Assembly: GCF_019654975.1 (NCBI RefSeq)
Contig: NZ_BPEW01000014.1
Span: 42,390 to 106,389 of the forward strand
Origin: Shewanella sp. c952
GTDB taxonomy: Bacteria; Pseudomonadota; Gammaproteobacteria; Enterobacterales; Shewanellaceae
Direction: 5' to 3'
DNA length: 64,000 nucleotides
In this document: one piece after another, positions 39,202-48,617 of the stretch
How positions within the stretch are numbered: the stretch's first letter is position 1
Layout of the letters: each line of letters begins with the position of its first letter
The notes under the pieces: model-generated
Told to the model about the DNA's origin: nothing
Databases searched by the model: none
Seen by the model: the letters and a program-made list of their open reading frames with translations, nothing else
Translations under genes and position numbers: made by a program

Positions 39202-40053
39202 ATGAGAAACCTCCTTTTAAGCGCAGTTATTGCGACAAGTTTTTTATCAGGCCAGGTTAGTGCTGAAGAAGCTAACTCTCCTTTCGCCATATCTATCATC
39301 TCAGGTATGGAAGCCTATGAAGACTCGCCAGATAGTTCACTGTCTAAAGGTGTCGGCTTGTCATTAATATGGGATGACCTGCGTTACGACAAGACCTATA
39401 AACTAGACAAAAATTACTTCAGAGTGCGTGGCACCTATTACTACGAAAGTGATTCAGAGAAGTACGATGAAGATAGATATCGTGACTCAATGGATTTAAA
39501 GCTTCATTACCAACGTCCATTCATGAACATCAATAATAATGCTGACCATACCTTAAGCTTTGTTGGTCGTTATGAAGGCCACTATAACAGCCAGCAACTG
39601 GAGGAGTTTGAACAACTTGCCGTTTTAGGTTTAGGCCTCAATAATCGTTATGGTAGCGATAACTTCTACGACTTAGGTTTGACTCTGGGACTCGCTTATA
39701 GCGAAGAGGAAAAAGATGATGACTGGCCGCGAGAGTCTCAAGGCATCACTGAAGATGAGTTAAATCGTAAAGGTTATGGCTACTATTTTGCTTGGAGTAA
39801 CCGCTATACCTTTAGCCATACAGGCGTGCAACTAACCTTAGATTACAGCCGTTATGACGGGCTTTGGGGTTATGATAATGACAAATCATACACTTTCAAT
39901 AAATTAAGCATCGGAGCAATTGTTCCTTTGAGCAACAATAACAACTTGTTGCATTTCATGACGCAATATATCGATAGAGAGTCAGAGCAAGATCTGATTG
40001 GCTTTGATGATGTACTTTATCGAGTAGCTGTTGAGTATGTGCATTACTTTTAG
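39202..40053 (+). CDS. Outer membrane beta-barrel protein of unknown function
   Basis: A 283-residue protein with a signal peptide (LLLSAVIATSFLSGQVSA) and alternating amphipathic strands (KGVGLSLIWDDL, YFRVRGTYYYE, LSFVGRYEGHYN, AVEYVHYF). The last residue is Phe, a usual feature of outer-membrane barrels recognised by the BAM complex. It is rich in Asp/Glu and Tyr. I cannot assign a function. A strong terminator follows. Confidence 0.75.
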   Translation: MRNLLLSAVIATSFLSGQVSAEEANSPFAISIISGMEAYEDSPDSSLSKGVGLSLIWDDLRYDKTYKLDKNYFRVRGTYYYESDSEKYDEDRYRDSMDLKLHYQRPFMNINNNADHTLSFVGRYEGHYNSQQLEEFEQLAVLGLGLNNRYGSDNFYDLGLTLGLAYSEEEKDDDWPRESQGITEDELNRKGYGYYFAWSNRYTFSHTGVQLTLDYSRYDGLWGYDNDKSYTFNKLSIGAIVPLSNNNNLLHFMTQYIDRESEQDLIGFDDVLYRVAVEYVHYF

Positions 40054-40080
40054 CGCTTACTTGTAAGTTCACAAAATAAT

Positions 40081-40109
40081 AAAAAAGGAGCTTACCAGCT
40101 CCTTTTTTA
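40081..40109. terminator. Bidirectional terminator
   Basis: Stem AAAAAAGGAGCT (40081-40092), loop TACC, stem AGCTCCTTTTTT (40097-40108). It separates the barrel gene from the convergent peroxiredoxin gene. Confidence 0.88.
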
Positions 40110-40128
40110 TTGCTTCAATATATAAAAC

Positions 40129-40605
40129 TTAAATTGTCGCGAGAACAGCTTCTGCAGTACTCACTTCAAATGATTTTGGTGCTTCAACATTAAGTGTAGT
40201 CACTACACCATTATCTATCACCATCGCATAGCGCTGTGAACGGATACCACCAAAACCCGCCGTATCCATCTCTAGCCCAAGCGCCTTGGTAAAACTAGCA
40301 TCACCATCGGCTAGCATCATCAGTTCTGATGCATTTTGTGCTACGCCCCAAGCCTTCATCACAAATGCATCGTTAACAGATACACAGGCAATAATATCAA
40401 CGCCCTTAGCCTTAAATTGGTCAGCCATCACCACAAAACCGGGTAAATGTGCTTCTGAGCAAGTCGGTGTAAAAGCACCTGGCACGGCAAAAAGTACCAC
40501 TTTTTTATTGGCAAAAAGCTCCGCTACGTTATGGTTTAACATGCCATCAGCAGTCAGTTCTGACAGAGTTCCCGCTGGTATAGCTTGTCCTTGTTCAATC
40601 ATCAT
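40129..40605 (-). CDS. Peroxiredoxin, Prx5/type II
   Basis: A 158-residue protein with the peroxidatic Cys49 in VPGAFTPTCSEAHLPGF, and the arginine-bearing GGIRSQRYAMVIDNGVV block near the C-terminus. It reduces hydroperoxides using thioredoxin or glutaredoxin. No fused glutaredoxin domain is present. The start has a GGAGAGG ribosome-binding site; an ATG one codon later is equally possible. Confidence 0.93.
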   Translation of the reverse strand: MMIEQGQAIPAGTLSELTADGMLNHNVAELFANKKVVLFAVPGAFTPTCSEAHLPGFVVMADQFKAKGVDIIACVSVNDAFVMKAWGVAQNASELMMLADGDASFTKALGLEMDTAGFGGIRSQRYAMVIDNGVVTTLNVEAPKSFEVSTAEAVLATI

Positions 40606-40705
40606 CCTCTCCTTTCAATTTTATGTTGTGACTATGGCTACATGCTAGTGCAATTTCCAACAAACAAATACAGATAGAAAATAGGGTTATCGGTTTAATG
40701 CCACT

Positions 40706-40997
40706 AGGGTCTGTTTACCTTTCGAACTTAGTTTTTGTTGGATTCTTTACCGTAAGGAATAATTATTTTAGTACAAGGCTTTAGCGATGACGCTTAGCTC
40801 GCTAAGCGAAAAGCTAATAAGGCATTTTAGTCATAAAAGAATAAAAGCATTGAAACGAACCCGAAGGGCCGTGCTTCTTGGCTATTTTTACTGCGTTGCA
40901 GCCTATTTGTGAAGAATAACTAAACCGCATAGTTCTTACCTTGCCAAAATAGCCAATAATCTGCGGCAAAAACAACCATGGAAGATCAACAGCCCCT
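40706..40997. mobile_element. MITE-like element B with terminal inverted repeats
   Basis: The left end AGGGTCTGTTTACCTTTC (40706-40723) and the complement of the right end (40980-40997, reading AGGGGCTGTTGATCTTCC) match at 14 of 18 positions. The 292-base interior has internal inverted repeats (GGCTATTTT near 40881 with AAAATAGCC near 40945, and GCTTAGCTCGCTAAGC near 40790) but no coding capacity. It has the form of a non-autonomous transposable element. Confidence 0.55.
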
Positions 40998-41010
40998 CAT
41001 TACATCCATT

Positions 41011-41041
41011 AAAAAAAGCTCACCAATAACGATGAGCTTTA
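41011..41041 (-). terminator. Terminator of the sulfatase operon
   Basis: On the minus strand the stem AAAGCTCA/TGAGCTTT (41015-41022, 41033-41040) is followed by a run of seven T's (41011-41017). Confidence 0.75.
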
Positions 41042-41064
41042 ATAACTCTTACAGCTCTAGATAA

Positions 41065-42567
41065 CTAGTTGCCTACACCACCACTGTTAACGCTACCGCT
41101 ATCAGCAGTCACTGCTGGCCACTGTTTGAAAGTTGCTAAATGCTGCGCAACTGCTTCTTGCGCTGGCCCAAAGGCCCACATTTTTTGCCCCATCCACTTA
41201 AGGTACATACCTGACTCTTCTGCTGCTCGTTCATAAGGATCTTGGCGTAAATTAAATAGTAGTGGCGCATTTAGCTCCTCTTTTGCCCCGCTCCAGCCAT
41301 TATTCTGCACCACAAAATGCGCTTTCCAATTACCCACCCGCACAGCCTGCAGCTTAGTACGCTCATAGTAGAAGATCTCTTTACGATTAGAAGGCTTATC
41401 TTTAGTCAGCATGTCTAATTGGTTATAGCCGTCTAAATGAGCTTTAAAACCTTTATATCCTTTTAGCATTTTTTGTTTAAGATCTTGAGGACCACCAGCA
41501 GCCGCTACTAAGGTTGGCAACAAGTCCATGCCATCGAACATGCCGTTGTTAACTTTTCCTGCTGGAATATTGTTTGGCCATTGGATCAAGAAAGGTGCAC
41601 GAACACCACCTTCCCAAGTAGTGCCTTTCTCACCATGAAATGGCGTCATGCCACCATCCGGCCAGGTCATGATTTCAGGGCCATTATCGGCAGTGAAAAT
41701 AATAATCGTGTTGTCTGCAATGCCTAACTCTTCAATTTTAGCCAGCATCTCACCGACATGGTCATCGAGATCTTTCATCACCACTTCTTGCAAACCCCAA
41801 CCATTAGTGCCGAGCATTTTTTCATATTTAGGCGACAAGTGAGTCCACACATGACCACGGGATGGGCAATACCAAGTAAAGAAAGGTTTATCCGCTTTAA
41901 CTGCTCTTTCGATAAAGTTAATTGCATGCTTGTTAACTTCATCATCTAAAGTGCGCATTCTCTCAATTGGCAGCGGACCATCATCTTTAATTGTCTGTCC
42001 CCCTTTACCATCTGATTTTGCATAGATAACATTTCTTGGAGCAAACTTCTGAAATGCTTTGTCTTTTGGCCAATCAGGATCTTCAGTGTATTCCATCGCA
42101 TTGAGATGATATAACCAGCCCCAATACTCATCGAAACCATGTTGAGTCGGTAAAAACTCATCCCTATCACCTAAGTGATTTTTACCAAACTGACCAGTCA
42201 TATAACCCATTGTTTTTAAAACTTCTGGCAGTGTCGGTGTATCTTTATTTAGCCCTACTGGGCCACCAGGTAGACCTACAGTGTGCATGCCCGTTCTGAC
42301 AGGAAACTGCCCCGTCATAAAGGCTGAACGCCCAGCGGTACAAGATGGTTGCGCATAGTAATCTGTTAGCAGCATACCTTTTTCGGCAATGCTATCGATG
42401 TTCGGTGTATGACTACTCATTACCCCATTGTGATAAGCACTAAGATTAGAGATCCCTATATCATCGGTAAAAATGACGAAAATGTTTGGTTTATCTTTGG
42501 CTGCACTCGCGCTGCATGACAGTGCTGCGAGCATTACCAGAATTATTGTTTTGCATACTAATCTCAT
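41065..42567 (-). CDS. Secreted arylsulfatase
   Basis: A 500-residue protein with a signal peptide (VMLAALSCSASAA) and the type I sulfatase core. The active-site motif is Cys76-T-A-G-R with the following SAFMTG, and the metal-binding FTDDIG and DNGPE segments are present. The Cys must be converted to formylglycine by a maturase not present in this window. It hydrolyses sulfate esters, plausibly on algal polysaccharides or small aryl sulfates. Its start overlaps the stop of the upstream DUF4345 gene by 4 bases, so both form one operon. Confidence 0.93.
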   Translation of the reverse strand: MRLVCKTIILVMLAALSCSASAAKDKPNIFVIFTDDIGISNLSAYHNGVMSSHTPNIDSIAEKGMLLTDYYAQPSCTAGRSAFMTGQFPVRTGMHTVGLPGGPVGLNKDTPTLPEVLKTMGYMTGQFGKNHLGDRDEFLPTQHGFDEYWGWLYHLNAMEYTEDPDWPKDKAFQKFAPRNVIYAKSDGKGGQTIKDDGPLPIERMRTLDDEVNKHAINFIERAVKADKPFFTWYCPSRGHVWTHLSPKYEKMLGTNGWGLQEVVMKDLDDHVGEMLAKIEELGIADNTIIIFTADNGPEIMTWPDGGMTPFHGEKGTTWEGGVRAPFLIQWPNNIPAGKVNNGMFDGMDLLPTLVAAAGGPQDLKQKMLKGYKGFKAHLDGYNQLDMLTKDKPSNRKEIFYYERTKLQAVRVGNWKAHFVVQNNGWSGAKEELNAPLLFNLRQDPYERAAEESGMYLKWMGQKMWAFGPAQEAVAQHLATFKQWPAVTADSGSVNSGGVGN

Positions 42568-42962
42568 TGTATTCCCTCACTTTGTGCTTGTTTAAGCATA
42601 AAAATACCTGCCACACCAAAGCCAACCTCTAGCAAGAGATAAACAAATAATAACCAGTGAGACATTCCATCAATCATTAAACTGAGTAACCGCCCAGCGC
42701 CTAGACCGAACATAAAAACAATTAGGCTGTATAAGGCTGCTTGGCGATACTTTTGCTTATAAGCACCCAACAACCAAAATGCAGCATTGGCAAAGTAGAG
42801 CCCCATAATGGCGCGAAAAATATGGCTAAAGTTGACCCCATCGGCTTCAATTCCAAACAGGAAGTGCAGCGAAAGCGTCGGAAAGAGTCCATATGACAGT
42901 GCAATAGGTGTTAAACCTATGACCGCTAAGAGGAGAAATTTACTTGGTAACGTCATCCACAA
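42564..42962 (-). CDS. DUF4345-type four-helix membrane protein
   Basis: A 132-residue protein with four hydrophobic segments and the conserved-looking HIFRAIMGLYFANAAFWLLGAYK and FGLGAGRLLSLMIDG pieces that I associate with DUF4345. It is first gene of a two-gene operon with the arylsulfatase (ATGA overlap). Its role is unknown. Confidence 0.75.
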   Translation of the reverse strand: MWMTLPSKFLLLAVIGLTPIALSYGLFPTLSLHFLFGIEADGVNFSHIFRAIMGLYFANAAFWLLGAYKQKYRQAALYSLIVFMFGLGAGRLLSLMIDGMSHWLLFVYLLLEVGFGVAGIFMLKQAQSEGIQ

Positions 42963-43126
42963 TCCCTGTTAAATTCGATTTAAATAAAGGTTAGTAGAGG
43001 GTATTGAAGATTCAAGTTTTTGAGGTGAAAAAGTTGAAATTTACAATAGCTTATCTATTTAGCATTTAGCAACTTAATGGCTAAGTAGGCAGCAGCTAAA
43101 CACTAGAAGATAGCTTGTTATAAGCT

Positions 43127-43669
43127 TTACAGCTGGGATTGTAACTGACGGTAGGATTGATGTTCTATATCGTCATTGGTTAGGCCGAATCTCGATGCTA
43201 ACTCCAGCAACTGCAGCCGATACTCCTCCAACAAAGTGTTATCGTCGGTCATGATCGCGAACTCAGCAAAATATCCCAAGCCTTGAAGATAATCGACAGT
43301 AATATGAAATTTGCCGACAAAGTAGATACTACGGATCTTCTGCATCGATAATGCAACTTCATAGCCCATCGTTTTAAGCATACTCTTAGCGCTAACGGCA
43401 TCAGTAATATTGGTGGCTTCGCAGCGATCAGACCCAGGGCCTTTAACAATCCAGAGCTTAATGCCAGATGGCTCCATCTCGCGTATACAGACACTCTTTC
43501 CTTGTGCAAGCAGTGCGCCTTTATTATCAAAATAGCAGTCAGATTCAAGGTTATCTTGCAGCATGATCTCATGGCCGGTTGCGTTCAGTATCGCTAAAAA
43601 GTGAGTTTTATCATGCAAACGAAACTTAAACTCGACTTCATATCGGCCTTTAAAATGTTCATGACTCAT
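43127..43669 (-). CDS. cyaB: Class IV adenylate cyclase/CYTH-domain protein
   Basis: A 180-residue CYTH (triphosphate tunnel) protein. The N-terminal ExExK motif is YEVEFKFR, and later strands contain CIREMEPSGIKLWIVKGP and ITVDYLQGLGYFAEFAIM with the expected basic and acidic residues. CyaB in Aeromonas makes cAMP from ATP; other CYTH proteins hydrolyse triphosphates. The class IV annotation is the closest, but activity is not proven. Confidence 0.85.
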   Translation of the reverse strand: MSHEHFKGRYEVEFKFRLHDKTHFLAILNATGHEIMLQDNLESDCYFDNKGALLAQGKSVCIREMEPSGIKLWIVKGPGSDRCEATNITDAVSAKSMLKTMGYEVALSMQKIRSIYFVGKFHITVDYLQGLGYFAEFAIMTDDNTLLEEYRLQLLELASRFGLTNDDIEHQSYRQLQSQL

Positions 43670-43764
43670 TACTGGTTATCTCGACTATCTGAGCGCTAAT
43701 GAAAAACAACTTTATAATAATTGATTTAAGAACAAGTTATACCTATCAATATAAAAACTGTGCC

Positions 43765-45216
43765 CTAGTGCTCTATTGCTTTACCTTCACGTCCTTCGGC
43801 AACAAACTCAGTTATGATTTCAGCCAATAAACTTATCCCTTCAACCATGCTCTCGCTCCAAGGCAGTGCAAAAGTTATCCTAAAAAAATTATCGTAACGC
43901 TCATCGAGGGTAAACATGCTCCCAGGAGCGATAGAGAGTTTATTGGCGATCACTTTATGCCACAGTGCTTGGCTACTTAAATGAGTCGGAAGTTGAAACC
44001 AAATACATGGACCACCAGCTGGTTGACTTATGTAAAACTGCTCACTGTTAATTGAAGCTAGTTTGGGCCTAAGTATTGCCATTGCGGCGCTGTAGTTTTG
44101 CTTTGTTACGCTACGTAACTGGGATAGGTGTTTTTGGTAGCACCCAGAAAGCATCATCTCTTGCAGCATATACTGCAATACAATACTCGGCTCCTCTGCC
44201 ATTGTTTGCTTAGCAAACTGACACTCATCGAAACTGTTCACACATAGTAGATAGCCCAAGCTGATAGCGGGTGAAATTGTATCGTAGAAGTCTGCAATAC
44301 AGATCACCCGGCAAGAAGATTGCTTATTAACTAAACTGGCGATAGTCATTGGACGTTCATCACCAAAATACAATTCGCCGCGATCGTACTCTATAAGCGT
44401 CACGCCTCTTTGTTCAGCCCATTCGATAAGCAACTGTTTTTCTTCGCTACTGAGAACTCTGCCAGTCGGGTCGGAAAAATTAGGATTAACTACATATGTA
44501 GCAAAGGCTTGTGAATCAAATGCATCACTCAATAACGCTAGTTCATCCCGATAACTAGCCTGCATTGGGATCTCCACCACCTCAGCGTTAAGTTGTTTCA
44601 GCATCGTTTGGAAATAGAACGACATAGGAGACTCTATCGCTATGGGTTGATTGAGTGCCTGTGCTGCAGTCAGCGCCAGCAATAATCCCTCTTGCCGACC
44701 ATTAGTAATCAACACCTGATCAAAGTGAAACTGCTGGTTATAGCCTGCTAGATGCTGACATATAGCTTGCCTAAACTCAGCCACACCTTCGATAGGATCT
44801 TGCATCCACAATTTATAAGGCCGTTTAGCCAAAGCTTTTTTGTGCAATCGATTAAGCAATAACTCTGGATCAATCACGGTACTAGGCGCGGTGCACGACA
44901 GTGGCAAAATATCATCATCATTAAAGGAGTATTGTACTGCCTTATCGAGAGATAACCCCGCTAGCACTCTTCTAATCTGACGGCCATAATTAGGTTGGGG
45001 AGCCTTAGCGCTGGAATTTACAAAATAGCCACGCTTAGGTTTTGCCACTATCCAGCCCAATCGTTCAAGCTCGTGATAGGCTTGCACCACAGTAGACACG
45101 CCAAGTTGCTTCTGCTTAGCTAAAGCGCGAACCGATATCAGCTTACCAGTCAGTTGCCCCTGCTCAATAGCAGTAACGACTTCATCTATAATTTTGTTAT
45201 ATTTAAACGCTGCCAT
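43765..45216 (-). CDS. MocR-type regulator: GntR DNA-binding domain fused to an aminotransferase-like domain
   Basis: The N-terminal winged helix of the GntR family (YNKIIDEVVTAIEQGQL, VRALAKQKQLGVSTVVQAYHELERLGWIVAKPKRGYFV) is fused to a fold-type I aminotransferase domain. In the place of the usual PLP-lysine motif (GTFSK-S-L-P-x-L-R-L-GY) it reads ADFYDTISPAISLGY: the lysine position is Asp (codon 44281-44283) and the following Arg is Ser. It therefore probably cannot form the internal aldimine with PLP. ATG 45216 is chosen as it gives the typical GntR N-terminus; an upstream TTG (45300) would nearly abut the divergent GNAT gene, its likely target. Confidence 0.88.
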   Translation of the reverse strand: MAAFKYNKIIDEVVTAIEQGQLTGKLISVRALAKQKQLGVSTVVQAYHELERLGWIVAKPKRGYFVNSSAKAPQPNYGRQIRRVLAGLSLDKAVQYSFNDDDILPLSCTAPSTVIDPELLLNRLHKKALAKRPYKLWMQDPIEGVAEFRQAICQHLAGYNQQFHFDQVLITNGRQEGLLLALTAAQALNQPIAIESPMSFYFQTMLKQLNAEVVEIPMQASYRDELALLSDAFDSQAFATYVVNPNFSDPTGRVLSSEEKQLLIEWAEQRGVTLIEYDRGELYFGDERPMTIASLVNKQSSCRVICIADFYDTISPAISLGYLLCVNSFDECQFAKQTMAEEPSIVLQYMLQEMMLSGCYQKHLSQLRSVTKQNYSAAMAILRPKLASINSEQFYISQPAGGPCIWFQLPTHLSSQALWHKVIANKLSIAPGSMFTLDERYDNFFRITFALPWSESMVEGISLLAEIITEFVAEGREGKAIEH

Positions 45217-45324
45217 TCGATACCGACGATCTGTACTGGTTTTTATATGTTTAAACTGTATCTGTTTTGTATTTCTATATCTATGTAAAGTAAAAGCCAA
45301 TACAGAAATGAGAAGGAAAGTAAT

Positions 45325-45840
45325 ATGAAAGTCATCACTGAAACTAGCCGTTTAATCATTAGAGAATTTAACCTCGATGATGCCCAGGCTGTTTATGACT
45401 TTAATGCTCCAGAAGAAGTTTGCCGCTACACTGGCGATGCTGGTATGTGTACTAGCATCGAAGACGCTAGCAACATTATCGAGAATATTTGGCTTAAAGA
45501 GTACGCTAAATATGGCTTTGCACGCTGGGCTGTGGTGTTAAAAGAGACAGGCAAAGTTATTGGCTTTTGCGGTTTTAAAAATGAAACCCGTATTGATGCC
45601 ATCGACATCGGCTATCGTTTCCACCCAGATTATTGGGGCAAAGGCTTTGCCACTGAGTCAAATCAAGCCTGTATTGATTATGCCAAAGCCAATATGGATT
45701 TTGATTTGGTTTATGGAGAGGTCATGCCAGAAAATACAGGCTCTAGCCACGTACTTAAAAAAATGGGCTTTAAATTTGTAAGGCAGTACCAAGAGGATGG
45801 CTACACCTTGGACAGCTATGCCATTCAACTCAAAAGCTGA
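45325..45840 (+). CDS. GNAT-family N-acetyltransferase, RimJ/RimL type
   Basis: A 171-residue protein opening with ETSRLIIREFNLDDA, with the acetyl-CoA-binding segment IGYRFHPDYWGKGFATES and the ENTGSSHVLKKMGFKFV motif of the RimJ/RimL group. The substrate is unknown. It is divergent from the MocR-type regulator, which may control it. It has an AGAAGGAAAG ribosome-binding site. Confidence 0.9.
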   Translation: MKVITETSRLIIREFNLDDAQAVYDFNAPEEVCRYTGDAGMCTSIEDASNIIENIWLKEYAKYGFARWAVVLKETGKVIGFCGFKNETRIDAIDIGYRFHPDYWGKGFATESNQACIDYAKANMDFDLVYGEVMPENTGSSHVLKKMGFKFVRQYQEDGYTLDSYAIQLKS

Positions 45841-45958
45841 CAACCTCTCTTTATCAGTAGCAACCCGACAGTCTAAATTCACATCGACTGTTGGTTTATC
45901 TCAGCGCTTATTCACGCTCTATCAAGCGAGCTAAGACTCATTATCTGGCTAATAGCTA

Positions 45959-46174
45959 TTAACGTGCTTTAGCCGCTGCGATGAGTTTTCTTATTCTTGC
46001 TTTCATAATAGCGACTTCGAGTCTGTTGCTTATTTTCGCGCCCACAAATAAAGCCACGGCAAGCACAGCCCAGGAAACCACACTTCTGAACGGTATAAAA
46101 CCATATGACTCAAGTGCATAGCTGGAAATAACAACGGAGGATATTCCCGAGAAAAATGCAATTGTTAATGCCAT
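45959..46174 (-). CDS. Small membrane protein of unknown function
   Basis: A 71-residue ORF with two hydrophobic segments (ALTIAFFSGISSVVISSYAL, SVVSWAVLAVALFVGAKIS) and a basic C-terminus (KARIRKLIAAAKAR). The ribosome-binding site is weak. The hydrophobic-then-basic plan is what a real inner-membrane protein would show, but no family is recognised. Confidence 0.5.
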   Translation of the reverse strand: MALTIAFFSGISSVVISSYALESYGFIPFRSVVSWAVLAVALFVGAKISNRLEVAIMKARIRKLIAAAKAR

Positions 46175-46323
46175 CCACTTTGTTTCGGATTTGCCTGGGT
46201 AATATAAGAGTTTCAGTGCTGAGGCTCACACTTAACTGCGTGAACTCAGCTCTTAGCTAATAGGTATAATTCAAATCACACTCCTTTGTTTTATGAATTT
46301 AGCACAATGACGATGAGCCTAGC

Positions 46324-46770
46324 TTAGTTTACCGCTTGCGATTTAGTGTCCAGTATTGCAAAAATCTGCTGGCGCTGCTGAGGTGAAAATGCGTAATAAC
46401 TAAAGCGAGTATTATCATAAATAGTATCTTTTATAATAACTTGATAAGGCGGAAACCTTGAGATTTTGTAACCTTGGTATTCTTGCCACGCAAACTCGGT
46501 GACTTTCTGCCCATCTCGATAAACAAATTTATCCTCGCTTAGGCAAAGCTGCTTCGAACCATTTTTATACTTAAGCAATAAATAACAAATGGGCCCGATT
46601 AAAATCACCGCATAGAAGAGCGCTCCAAATGAATCTGAATCAGTCCAAAGCGGTTTATCAGTGAATAGGTACAGATAAAGCACAATGCCAACCAAGTACC
46701 CTATGCCATTGAAAACAGCTTCGTAAATCCTAGAAAATACATCTTGAAAACGCGATTGCGAAAATTCCAT
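46324..46770 (-). CDS. Membrane protein of unknown function, PH-like C-terminus
   Basis: A 148-residue protein with two N-terminal membrane helices (GIGYLVGIVLYLYLF, ALFYAVILIGPICYLLL) and a soluble C-terminal part with beta-strand pattern (LCLSEDKFVYRDGQ, EFAWQEYQGYKISRFPPYQVII, ending FSPQQRQQIFAIL), a plan seen in bacterial PH-domain membrane proteins. Its role is unknown. Confidence 0.65.
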   Translation of the reverse strand: MEFSQSRFQDVFSRIYEAVFNGIGYLVGIVLYLYLFTDKPLWTDSDSFGALFYAVILIGPICYLLLKYKNGSKQLCLSEDKFVYRDGQKVTEFAWQEYQGYKISRFPPYQVIIKDTIYDNTRFSYYAFSPQQRQQIFAILDTKSQAVN

Positions 46771-47025
46771 TTAGTTACAACCTTTCAAGTTCCATAGTGA
46801 TTGCTCGGCCTAATATAATTAGTACCGACAGATAAACTTACCAACATACTCTAATGACAATGACGGCAGGCGGGTAAATCCACACTGACAATTATTTATA
46901 TACACACTTAATAAACATATTTCAATGATTAGCGGTCACTCCCCCCCCTAGCAACACTTACTTTAATCCCAATGAGTTGATGAACAAACAACTAACAAAT
47001 AAGCTTTTTTACAAAGAAAATGCCG

Positions 47026-47439
47026 TTACACACTTGTTTCCGTTAACTGCAATAAGTCCCACTTAGTGCCATAAAGATCTTTAAATACCACTACAGTACC
47101 GTACTCTTCAACCCGGGGTTCTTCGGTAAACTCGATGCCATTGGCTTGCATCAGGTGGTAATCACGCCAAAAATCGTTGGTATGCAGGAATAGGAATACG
47201 CGGCCACCCGTTTGATTTCCTACCGCCAGCGCTTGTTCTTCGTTACTTGCTTGCGCCAATAATAGCTTGGTGCCGCTAGCGTTAGGCGGTGAGATCAGCA
47301 CCCAACGTTTACCATCGCCCAGATCAGTATCTTCAATTAACTCAAACTGCAGTTTCTGGGTGTAAAACGCGATAGCGTCATCGTAGTTTTTAACCACCAA
47401 AGCAATGCTGCCAATGGTTTGTTCAATTGGTTTATTCAT
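47026..47439 (-). CDS. VOC (glyoxalase-like) family protein
   Basis: A 137-residue single-domain vicinal oxygen chelate protein: SIALVVKNYDDAIAFYTQKLQFEL at the start, then GRVFLFLHTNDFWRDYHLM and VVFKDLYGTKWDLLQ at the end, with a metal-type Glu in the last strand region. Its substrate is unknown. It shows no obvious link to the add gene upstream. Confidence 0.88.
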   Translation of the reverse strand: MNKPIEQTIGSIALVVKNYDDAIAFYTQKLQFELIEDTDLGDGKRWVLISPPNASGTKLLLAQASNEEQALAVGNQTGGRVFLFLHTNDFWRDYHLMQANGIEFTEEPRVEEYGTVVVFKDLYGTKWDLLQLTETSV

Positions 47440-47544
47440 AGGTTACGGCTCCAACAATTAAATAATAAAAAGACTGATTGACGCCAAGAATAACCAAGTA
47501 ATGCGCGGCTGTAATCTAAAGAGGTGGAATTAAGGATGGCTCAA

Positions 47545-47605
47545 ACAGAGTGTTGAGCCATTGTCTTGTTTGCACGGTCAGGTCAAAGGTGCTTTGGCCT
47601 GACAT
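47545..47605. other. Two hairpins downstream of add
   Basis: GGCTCAA...TTGAGCC and GTCAGG-CAAAG...CTTTG-CCTGAC form stem-loops between add and the VOC gene. Neither is followed by a clear T-run, so a terminator role is uncertain. Confidence 0.35.
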
Positions 47606-47621
47606 ATGTAGCTAAGAACTT

Positions 47622-48617
47622 TTACTCAGCCAAGGCCAACAGCTGCTGCTTAACCGCGTCTGATGCAAACGAGTGCTCTACACTGATTTTATAGATTTCG
47701 AAGTACTCTTCGCGGCTAAGGTTAAACTCTTGCATCACCTTGCGCACTTCATCAGTCATCGTGGTGTTAGAAACCGTGCGATTGTCAGTGTTAATCGTGA
47801 TCAACACACCATCTTTATAAAACTCGCTAAACGGGTGCTCACTTAAGCTATCAACCGCTTTCGTTTGCACATTACTGGTAGGGCAGCTTTCAAGCGCTAC
47901 TGAGTTGCTCTTAGTTAGATCGTACGCTTGTTGATGCGTTTTAATATCAATGCCATGGCCAATACGTTCAGCGCCAAGCATTGCAATTGCATCATGCACA
48001 TTTTGACCAACACCTTGCTCACCAGCGTGAATAGTGACTCGGTAGCCCTTTTCAACCGCATACTTAGCATGGGGAATAAAACCTTCGCAAAAACCAGCGA
48101 GCTCGCTACCCGCTAAATCAAACGCCACCACGCCATGATTAATAAAGCTGGCACCGGCGTCGATAACTTCATTGACTCTGTCTTTAGGCATATTACGAAT
48201 AATTGATAGGATGAAATTACCTTTAATGTCGCATTGAGCCTCCGCTCTTTTCATCCCTTTAACCGCACTCGCTATTACTTGCTCCAGTGTTAATCCACTT
48301 TGCAGGTGCAATAACGGGGCAAAGCGCACTTCAAGATACTTAACATTTTCATTAGCAGCATCTTCAAAGACTTCAAAAGCGATGCGCTCTATACCTTCTG
48401 CGGTTTGCATTACCGACAACGGCAGTTCAAATCGAGTTAAGTACTCATCAAGGTTTAAACAAGGTTCTGGCGCAACCATCAGTGACTGAATTTCAGAAAG
48501 TTCAGTGCTTGGAAGCGTAATATTTTGCTGCTGGGCAATATCAATCACGCTTTGTGGACGGACGCTACCATCTAAATGGCAGTGAAGATCGATTTTGGGC
48601 AAGTTTAAATAATTCAT
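47622..48617 (-). CDS. add: Adenosine deaminase
   Basis: A 331-residue amidohydrolase with Zn ligands His12 and His14 (LHCHLDGS), the HAGEQG motif with catalytic Glu, the GHGIDI and ESCPTSN substrate/metal motifs, and NTDNRTVS with the last Zn-linked Asp. It converts adenosine to inosine in purine salvage. It is preceded by an adenine-sensing riboswitch that can free its ribosome-binding site. Confidence 0.95.
   Translation of the reverse strand: MNYLNLPKIDLHCHLDGSVRPQSVIDIAQQQNITLPSTELSEIQSLMVAPEPCLNLDEYLTRFELPLSVMQTAEGIERIAFEVFEDAANENVKYLEVRFAPLLHLQSGLTLEQVIASAVKGMKRAEAQCDIKGNFILSIIRNMPKDRVNEVIDAGASFINHGVVAFDLAGSELAGFCEGFIPHAKYAVEKGYRVTIHAGEQGVGQNVHDAIAMLGAERIGHGIDIKTHQQAYDLTKSNSVALESCPTSNVQTKAVDSLSEHPFSEFYKDGVLITINTDNRTVSNTTMTDEVRKVMQEFNLSREEYFEIYKISVEHSFASDAVKQQLLALAE

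Noticed and set aside
46938..46947. Poly-C run (C8) between the membrane protein and VOC genes
   Set aside because: It lies in a gap with no promoter or coding sequence that would be switched, so there is no sign of phase variation.
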